Below, in pieces: positions 26,868-32,104 of a stretch of DNA of 32,104 nucleotides. A program made the translations under genes and the position numbers. A model generated the notes under the pieces. It was not told the DNA's origin, ran no database searches, and saw only the letters and a list, made by a program, of their open reading frames with translations. The first letter of the stretch is position 1. Every line of letters begins with the position of its first letter. This stretch comes from Chrysochromulina tobinii. Its lineage: Eukaryota > Haptophyta > Prymnesiales > Chrysochromulinaceae. The DNA lies in contig JWZX01003307.1 of assembly GCA_001275005.1 (NCBI GenBank), positions 1-32,104 on the forward strand, written 5' to 3'.

Positions 26868-27175
26868 CGCACCAACCTAGGCACCAGCTGCCACGAGGCA
26901 CCAGCTGCCACGAGCAAATCCAGGCTTTCACGTGAAATGCTAGTTGTCATATCACCGGTGAAAAAAAGGCGTGTTATGCAATCGGGAGGTCGCGTTGATT
27001 GGCAACATGTGGTCACTCCACCGGACCATTGTTTTCGATGGCGGGAGTCCCGGTGGACGTGCCGCTGCTGCTGTTCAAAGAAGTTCCGAAACGGCTTGGC
27101 GTTGTTCCGAGCTCGAGAGAATCGGTACGGCGTTAACCAGTGCAATTAAGATGTCCTTCATCAATTTCGCAGGAA
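26868..27175. promoter_or_regulatory. Divergent promoter region with 17-bp tandem repeat
   Basis: These 308 bases lie between the start codons of the RRM gene and the RING gene. A 17-bp exact tandem pair (26881-26897, 26898-26914) lies 14-47 nt upstream of the RRM gene start. At the right edge, TTTCGCAG just before the RING start resembles a splice acceptor, so an upstream RING exon is possible. Confidence 0.5.
26881..26914. repeat. 17-bp exact tandem duplication
   Basis: GCACCAGCTGCCACGAG occurs twice without a spacer, within 50 nt of the RRM gene start codon. The unit contains CAGCTG, an E-box-like palindrome. Confidence 0.85.
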
Positions 27176-28189
27176 ATGGAGGAATGTCTTATCTGTCTTT
27201 GTCCTCTGCGCTCGAGCCGGCCTCGCGGCCCTAGCGAATTGCCCTGTGGACACAATTTCCACAGGCGATGCATCGAGGAGTGGCGCCAAACGAGCTCCAC
27301 TTGCCCCACATGCCGTCACCCCTTGCGGCCGTCGACCAGCCCGGCACGACGGCGGCCGTCGACCATTTCATCGGACGGCCATTTTTACGTGCTGCTGCCT
27401 CCCGCATTTCACATCGATGCTATCGCCGCGACCCACGGATTCCGTCTACACCACACTCGTATCGGAGAGATTGCATGCTTCTGCTGCGACGGCTCTGTGC
27501 GGGAGCAGCTGCGCGAGCTGCAACGCATCAGTGTGCCAGCAGCTGCCGCCGATCTCGTGAGTGCGAGCAAAGACGTCCTTCGAAACTACTTTGCACACTT
27601 CGCCGGGCGAGATCCCGTCGTCATCGACGAGTTCCTCGCTCCGACTGGCGAGGGCGAGCCGATCGTGCATGCATCCATGTGCGCAGCCGCGTGCGCAGTG
27701 CTCGGGGTACCCGGTTTCCAGCTGCTCGATCTGCAGCCAAGACGGCTGCGCGGCATCGCCTACGCGGAGAACGCCGCCGACGTCATCGAGCGGCTCGAAG
27801 ATCCCATGATAATCTTCAGCTCCGACGTGGGCTTCTGCTGCACCGTCTTTTCCGCGCGCGACGTGCTCGAGGTGATTCCACAACTACGGGACACGATCCC
27901 CGAGTTCCTCGCGGCGATGGAGGCGAGCCGAAGACGCGCTCGCGCCGAGGGTGGAGGCCAGCTGCAACCACGGGCAAGGCCAGCTCAGTTGCAGGCGCGC
28001 CGTTATGGGCTCGATGCACTTATCATGTCAAGACACTTGGCAAGGCATTTACCCATTCGGCGCAAGCATTGGCGGGCGGCCGCTATTGGAATCCTATGGC
28101 TAGTGATTGCGCTCGCTATTTTGTGCTTGGGAATCTACATAAGTTTGAATCTATTTGATTGGTACTGGTACATCGCTGCCAAGGTGTAG
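27176..28189 (+). CDS. RING-H2 finger protein with C-terminal membrane anchor
   Basis: This is 337 residues from ATG 27176; the in-frame upstream codon is GTG, and an acceptor-like TTTCGCAG just before the ATG means an upstream exon may exist. The RING-H2 finger occupies residues 4-46: Cys4, Cys7, Cys24, His26, His29, Cys32, Cys43 and Cys46. Such fingers recruit ubiquitin-conjugating enzymes. Residues about 60-270 form an unrecognised globular region. It includes an alternating pattern like a papain- or OTU-like fold (SMCAAACAVLGVPGF), but no catalytic set can be claimed. A C-terminal hydrophobic segment (ILWLVIALAILCLGIYISL) should anchor the protein in a membrane. It is likely a membrane E3 ubiquitin ligase. 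Confidence 0.8.
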   Translation: MEECLICLCPLRSSRPRGPSELPCGHNFHRRCIEEWRQTSSTCPTCRHPLRPSTSPARRRPSTISSDGHFYVLLPPAFHIDAIAATHGFRLHHTRIGEIACFCCDGSVREQLRELQRISVPAAAADLVSASKDVLRNYFAHFAGRDPVVIDEFLAPTGEGEPIVHASMCAAACAVLGVPGFQLLDLQPRRLRGIAYAENAADVIERLEDPMIIFSSDVGFCCTVFSARDVLEVIPQLRDTIPEFLAAMEASRRRARAEGGGQLQPRARPAQLQARRYGLDALIMSRHLARHLPIRRKHWRAAAIGILWLVIALAILCLGIYISLNLFDWYWYIAAKV

Positions 28190-28694
28190 CTAGGCTGCTC
28201 GATGGCGTGGCTCGTCTGGCGAAACCGTCATATTCGCGCCAGTGCAGCCGGCTCCGGTCGACGACTAATTGTGTTTAGAGACATACGGTGTATTAAGTAC
28301 CGTTACCCAGGCCCGGCGTCCGCGCAACGCGGGCTTCTCCGGTCACCGAAATCAGGGTCAGCAGCCGAGCACTGTAACGTTTCGCGCAGGTTTCTCGCGT
28401 GCCGCGCCGCAGCCGCAGCGTGCGCGTGATCGACGCCTTGCAGCTTGCACGGCTGGTCGGAAACGAAATGGTCAACCGCACTAACGGTCACTTGGTGTTG
28501 GCCGTACGGCAAAGCGCCGCGCGCTGAGGTAAATTTAGCACGCCAGGCGCTGATCCTGAGGTGGACGGCCGCACAATGGTTCAGACGAATCCTCTACGAA
28601 TCGATGCGGACTCGCATGTTTCCCCCTTGCTCGCCATCACGGTCGAGTCATTGCGCCCAGCTGCCAAGGCTCTCTCGACACGAAAAGTCTGTCG
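28190..28694. other. Convergent intergenic region, no gene seen
   Basis: This gap lies between the 3' ends of the RING gene and the small membrane protein gene. Open frames are short and overlapping, and no notable repeat or RNA was recognised. Confidence 0.5.
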
Positions 28695-29108
28695 CTATTG
28701 CGGCTGGGAAGTCTCTATCGTCTTGGCTCTTGAGGATACGCCATTCTGTGCGTTATAACCCTTTGAGAAGCTAGCCGGATACAGGTCCCGTTGAGCTGCG
28801 CCAATCTTTGCTGCAGTGTCATCGTCGACTCCAAATACCAACGCGAGCCCAACGATCAACCACAGGAATTTGGACTCGTTCGGTCCGATGCCCAAGCTTC
28901 CACGGCGGTAGCCTGATGCATCGGAACTGCCAAGCGGATCTGATACAACCTTACTGCGTTCCACGACCGGCTTCCCATTCCTACCATATGAGACAGCTGT
29001 TGGCTGCGAACACCGGCGAAAACGTGCCGGTGTCATACTGAGCCCAACGCCGGCACTGTAGCAGTTCGCATTAGACAGCGCCGTGGCCAAAACAAACAGT
29101 GTTCGCAT
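28695..29108 (-). CDS. Small membrane protein of unknown function, probably plastid-targeted
   Basis: This is 137 residues from ATG 29108. The frame is open a little further upstream but only from a TTG. The N-terminus MRTLFVLATALSNANCYSAG is a signal peptide; the next part is Arg/Ser-rich (PARFRRCSQ) like a transit peptide. One membrane segment (FLWLIVGLALVFGV, about residues 80-95) follows a conserved-looking Gly/Ser stretch (GYRRGSLGIGPNESK). The C-terminal tail is polar. I recognise no family. Single-helix plastid proteins of this kind are often thylakoid or envelope subunits, but that is only an analogy. Confidence 0.6.
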   Translation of the reverse strand: MRTLFVLATALSNANCYSAGVGLSMTPARFRRCSQPTAVSYGRNGKPVVERSKVVSDPLGSSDASGYRRGSLGIGPNESKFLWLIVGLALVFGVDDDTAAKIGAAQRDLYPASFSKGYNAQNGVSSRAKTIETSQPQ

Positions 29109-29614
29109 CGCTCTTTGCTGCTCGTGCTGTGAAGATGCACCATTAGTCAAGAAGTCAAGTCAAGTCAAGTCAGGTCAGACTTGACTTGACTAACTTGACA
29201 CCATTACGTAAGGACGCGCAAAAGGCGACTGGGCGGGGCAAGCGATAAGCGGCCCCGACCCGGCGGCTGTTCGAGTACAAGGCTGGGGTAAGGGGGTCCA
29301 GGGTCCCCGAGCTAGTGGTAACTGCATCCGTAAGTACGCCGGTCCGGTGTCTTTGGGTGTCGAATGATTATCGAATGATATAACCAAGGCTGTGAAACAA
29401 AGTTACTGACTTATCCTTCAGCCCCACCCGCAACCCGGTTCAAGCGCCGACCGTCCCATCGGCGACCACGTTCTTCTTCTCGCTTCGAACCTCACCCCCA
29501 CCCGACGCACCAGGAGCATCCAACCCACTCGTGACTCGATCTCTCACCCCAAGAAGACGCCAAAAGTGCAGTGGCAGGATTCTTTCTCCGCGGTCTCACC
29601 GTCTCATATCAGTC
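29109..29614. other. Intergenic region with TCAAG array
   Basis: This 506-bp gap lies between two minus-strand genes. It holds the promoter side of the small membrane protein gene, including a TCAAG array (29145-29190), and the 3' UTR of the DDX3 gene. No gene is visible. Confidence 0.5.
29145..29190. repeat. TCAAG pentanucleotide array with inverted continuation
   Basis: Consecutive GTCAA-type units (29145-29176) are followed by the complementary GACTTGACTTGAC (about 29178-29190), so the array can fold back on itself. It lies 37-82 nt upstream of the start codon at 29108, the same relation as the array near 19000 has to its gene. Confidence 0.8.
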
Positions 29615-31578
29615 TCACCAACCACGGCCACGCGGGCGGCCACGCCCGCCGCCGCCGCCGCCGCCGCCACCACTGCCACCACTGCCACCGCCACCACCGC
29701 CACCACCGCCACCACCGCTGCTCAAGAAGGACGGCACGACCTGCCCCGTTTCCTTAAGCAGCGTGGCGAGCATCGAGCCGATCTTGCCATTGCCTTGTTT
29801 GGGGGTCTCTCCGGGCACAAAGAGGGAGGTTGCCAGCCCCGTATGGCCAGCGCGCCCCGTGCGTCCGATGCGATGCACCACCGAGTCGAAATCCTCCCGT
29901 GCAAAGGGCAAGTCCATGTTGATCACGTGCTCCACGCCTGGCACATCGAGCCCACGGGCCGCCACGTCGGTCGCCACGAGAACGCGGCAGGAGCCCGAAC
30001 GGAAGGCAGCTAGAGCGGCCTCGCGCTGCGACTGCGAACGGTCGCCGTGGATGTCTTCAGCTGCGATTGGCTCAAAGCGCTCCTCCTCGCCACCCTCCGC
30101 GGGGCCGCCGTGGCGAAGCGTCTTCTTGAGCCAGGTGGCCGTGCGCTTCTGTGTCCACAAAGAGGGACGAGCGAGCGGCATGCATGCAGAGGCCATCAGT
30201 GGCAAGGGCGGGGGAGCCGGCATGCATGGTCGGCTCGCAATCAGCGCAATCAGCGAGCAGTCAAGAGGATGCTCATCACGTACCTTCTCCACAAAGACGA
30301 GGGAGCGACCTGACCGGTCCGCAAGCGCCTTGACCACCAGAGCCAGCTTGGCGCGCTTGTCGGCCGTCGCGAGCCAAACGCGCTGCTCGATGCCCTCGAC
30401 GGTCGACCCAACCCGCCCAACGCCAATCCAAACGTACGGGCGCAAGAATTCCTTTGCGAGCTGCTGGATGGGCGCTGGGAAGGTCGCGCTGAAGAGCAAC
30501 GTATGGCGCTCGGCGGCGGCGGGCATCGTGCGCACGATGCGACGGATCTGCGTCACCCAGGCAGAGCGTGCAATCGGGCGCAACCAAAAGAGTCATCAGA
30601 GGTCATCACAGACCATCAGAGGCAGTCAGCATGCAATCAGACGTGCACCTGCGGCTCGAAGCCCATATCGAGCATCCGATCTGCCTCGTCGAGCACCAGG
30701 AAGCGGCAGCCGCGGAGTTCGACGAGTCCTCGTTCGACAAAGTCGTTCAGGCGGCCGGGGGTCGCCACGATGAGGTCGACGCCGAGGGCGAGCTCGCGCG
30801 CCTGCTTGCGCTGGTCGGCGCCGCCGTACACGGCCACGGAGCGGAGCGGACTGCGATTCGTCAACTTTTGGGCCTCGAGCTCGATCTGCGAGGCGAGCTC
30901 ACGCGTGGGGGCCATGATGACGGCGCGAGGCTTGGCGGCACCCGGCTGGCCGACCGTCGTGCCGCCGGCCGCTGGAGACGAGAGCGACGAGCACACGGGG
31001 ATGAGGAAGGCTGCCGTCTTGCCCGAGCCCGTCTGGGCGCAGCACATCAGGTCGCAGCCCGCGAGGGCGAGCGGCACCGCGTGCCTCTGGATGGGGGTCG
31101 GCTTGGAGTAGTTCATCAGCGAGATGTTGCGCAGGAGAAAGGAGGGCAGCGTGAGCGAACCAAAGTCGGAGAAGGGCGCCGCCACGTCAGCACCCGGCCC
31201 ACTCGTCTCCACCTTGATGTCTGCATACTTGTCGAACTGGATGCCCTGAGAGCCCTGCTGCGCAAAGAGCGCCTTCTCGTGCGCGTCCGCCTCCTGTCCA
31301 GTGAGGCCGGCCGCAGCCTTCTTGGCCTCGCCCGACCTGAGCGCCTGCGCCTGGCACTGCTTAAAGTACTCATCCTCGGACCGGTCACGCGCCGCCTCAG
31401 CCGCTTGCTGCTTGCTCCACTTCGACTCCTTGCGGTCCTGGCGACCGAGAGGTGCGCCGACGCCACCCCCGCGGCCACGGCCGGGAGGTGCTCCGCGGTC
31501 AGCACCAGTTCCACCCCGTCCACCGCCGCCTCTGCCCTTCATTGAAGCCGCAGCGCTCCGTCCTTCATGTGAATTCAT
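29615..31578 (-). CDS. DED1/DDX3-type DEAD-box RNA helicase, three exons
   Basis: Exons 31578-30649, 30547-30284 and 30148-29615 give about 575 residues. Introns are 101 and 135 bp with GT-AG ends; both joins restore family sequence: GFEPQ|IRRIV and VFVEK|KRTATW. ATP-dependent RNA unwinding, mainly in translation initiation, is the family role. An RG/GG-rich N-terminus is followed by FDKYADIKVETSG, the Q motif (NYSKPTPIQ), AQTGSGKT with Lys187, PTRELASQI, TPGRLNDF, DEAD from Asp297, SATFP, HGDRSQ, VATDVAARGLD and HRIGRTGR. The C-terminal tail is almost pure Gly with RGRPRGRG, encoded by a GCC/CAC triplet repeat. The second intron is a multiple of three without stops. The ATG at 31578 is the first after a stretch without coding character; 31542 is an alternative. 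Confidence 0.93.
29640..29718 (-). repeat. Triplet repeat encoding the poly-Gly tail of DDX3
   Basis: GCC and CAC triplets on the plus strand read as GGN codons on the minus strand, giving a run of Gly interrupted by Ser. It is a slippage-prone, frame-neutral repeat. Confidence 0.85.
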
Positions 31579-31617
31579 TATGAACACACAATCACACCGT
31601 GCTCTCCTCGTCGCTTG

Positions 31618-31625
31618 TACATGTA
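31618..31625. promoter_or_regulatory. TACATGTA palindrome upstream of DDX3
   Basis: It lies within GTACATGTAC, a 10-bp palindrome, 40 nt upstream of the predicted DDX3 start codon on the minus strand. Confidence 0.45.
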
Positions 31626-31809
31626 CCGCGAACGGAAGGCGAATTAGGCGCGCCGTGTCGGAAATTTTCCATCCATCCAGCGGCAAATAGATGCACCCCA
31701 GGGCGGATGCGGTGTGCTGAAATCGATTGAATCCTTTTCTCGGCCACTTTGGACTTACCCATGCGTTGTGTTGAATAGCAGCAGCAGCAGTGGCTCGTTT
31801 TACTCTAGA

Positions 31810-31830
31810 GGGGGAGGCTGCGCCTCCCCC
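31810..31830. repeat. 9-bp perfect GC-rich hairpin
   Basis: GGGGGAGGC (31810-31818) and GCCTCCCCC (31822-31830) pair exactly around TGC. It is a very stable hairpin in the upstream region of DDX3. It resembles a terminator stem, but this is eukaryotic DNA and no T-run follows. It may be a structured UTR element or part of a mobile repeat. Confidence 0.8.
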
Positions 31831-31940
31831 CATGCCGCCGATTAACGGCCTGTGTAATAGCAGGTTGTGTCGGCCACACCTCCGTCCATAGCGATAGAGG
31901 CCCTCGTGCTTGGGGGTCCGGAGGTTTGCGCGTTGTGTTG

Positions 31941-31972
31941 AGCAGCAGCAGCAGCAGCAGCCAGCAGCAGCA
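31941..31972. repeat. CAG trinucleotide repeat
   Basis: Six or so uninterrupted CAG units, then CCAGCAGCAGCAA. A shorter CAG run lies at about 31777-31790, in a similar context (GTGTTG before each), suggesting the two blocks arose by a local duplication: both are preceded by GCGTTGTGTTGA. Confidence 0.8.
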
Positions 31973-32104
31973 ACAAGTTTGAAACTTGTGGCGAAACTGG
32001 GGTCGAAACGCGCCTTGGAGTTGCCCGAGCGTGCGCTGCAGATGCCTTCGCCGAAGATGTCGGGGGTGCCGCGAGGCCCTCCGCCCGCCGCCGACAAGCC
32101 GCGT

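Larger units (their letters stand above)
31579..32104. other. Upstream region of DDX3 with CAG repeats and a hairpin
   Basis: The minus-strand frame stays open to the window edge, but its translation here is low-complexity (poly-Cys/Ala from CAG repeats), so I treat it as 5' UTR, promoter or a neighbour's flank. It contains a TACATGTA copy (31618-31625), a 9-bp GC hairpin (31810-31830) and two CAG triplet runs (about 31777-31790 and 31941-31972). An upstream exon cannot be excluded. Confidence 0.45.

Noticed and set aside
31579-32097. Extension of the DDX3 protein to the right edge of the window
   Set aside because: The frame is open but encodes poly-Cys/Ala from CAG repeats and unrelated low-complexity sequence, and it lacks an ATG at its start. 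The ATG at 31578 precedes the RG-rich N-terminus typical of the family.
1-32104. tRNA, rRNA, CRISPR, transposase or viral genes
   Set aside because: No convincing tRNA B-box with a fitting A-box, no regular spacer-repeat array, and no transposase, integrase, reverse transcriptase or capsid-like protein was recognised in any frame. A covariance-model search could still find a small RNA that I missed.

Overview
This window is nuclear DNA from a eukaryotic alga with a complex (secondary-type) plastid, most likely a haptophyte. The evidence is a GC-rich genome, mostly intronless genes, a few short GT-AG introns of about 95-135 bp, eukaryote-only families (WDR3/UTP12, DED1/DDX3 helicase, PPPDE peptidase, RING-H2) and several proteins whose N-termini look like a signal peptide followed by a basic transit peptide. 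The haptophyte placement is an inference. Pelagophytes, cryptophytes and other complex-plastid algae are not excluded.

Eighteen protein genes are supported. Left third (1-9.1 kb): a GAF/free-Met-sulfoxide-reductase-like domain fused to MsrB (+), a SAM-like protein with a duplicated C-terminal module (-), a small two-exon unknown (+), peptide deformylase (-), a Gly/Ala-rich unknown (+) and a coiled-coil protein (-). Middle (9.3-18.9 kb): a secreted GH76 enzyme with PAN and somatomedin-B modules (+), a four-exon coiled-coil protein (-), the ribosome-biogenesis factor WDR3/UTP12 (+) and an ICMT-like membrane methyltransferase (-). Right (19.8-32 kb): a PPPDE/DeSI peptidase (-), a plastid bL9-like protein (+), a class-3 lipase (+), a secreted TPR-methyltransferase (+), a two-exon RRM protein (-), a membrane RING-H2 protein (+), a small membrane protein (-) and a three-exon DED1/DDX3 helicase (-). 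Splice sites were placed by eye from GT-AG signals, reading phase and homology across the joins.

The first ten genes alternate strand without exception, giving compact divergent promoters (as little as 78 bp between start codons) and convergent 3' ends. Intergenic DNA holds repeated small signals: a TACATGTA palindrome upstream of several genes, TCAAG pentamer arrays upstream of two minus-strand genes, near-perfect inverted repeats, and a 28-nt exact repeat in two distant gaps. No tRNA, rRNA, CRISPR array, transposase or virus gene was recognised.

Functional themes are protein repair and maturation (MsrB fusion, deformylase), plastid-directed proteins (deformylase, bL9-like, RRM, ICMT-like, the small membrane protein), RNA and ribosome work (WDR3, DDX3, RRM, bL9-like), ubiquitin-type control (PPPDE, RING) and secreted or membrane hydrolysis (GH76, lipase). 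There is no operon-like functional cluster.
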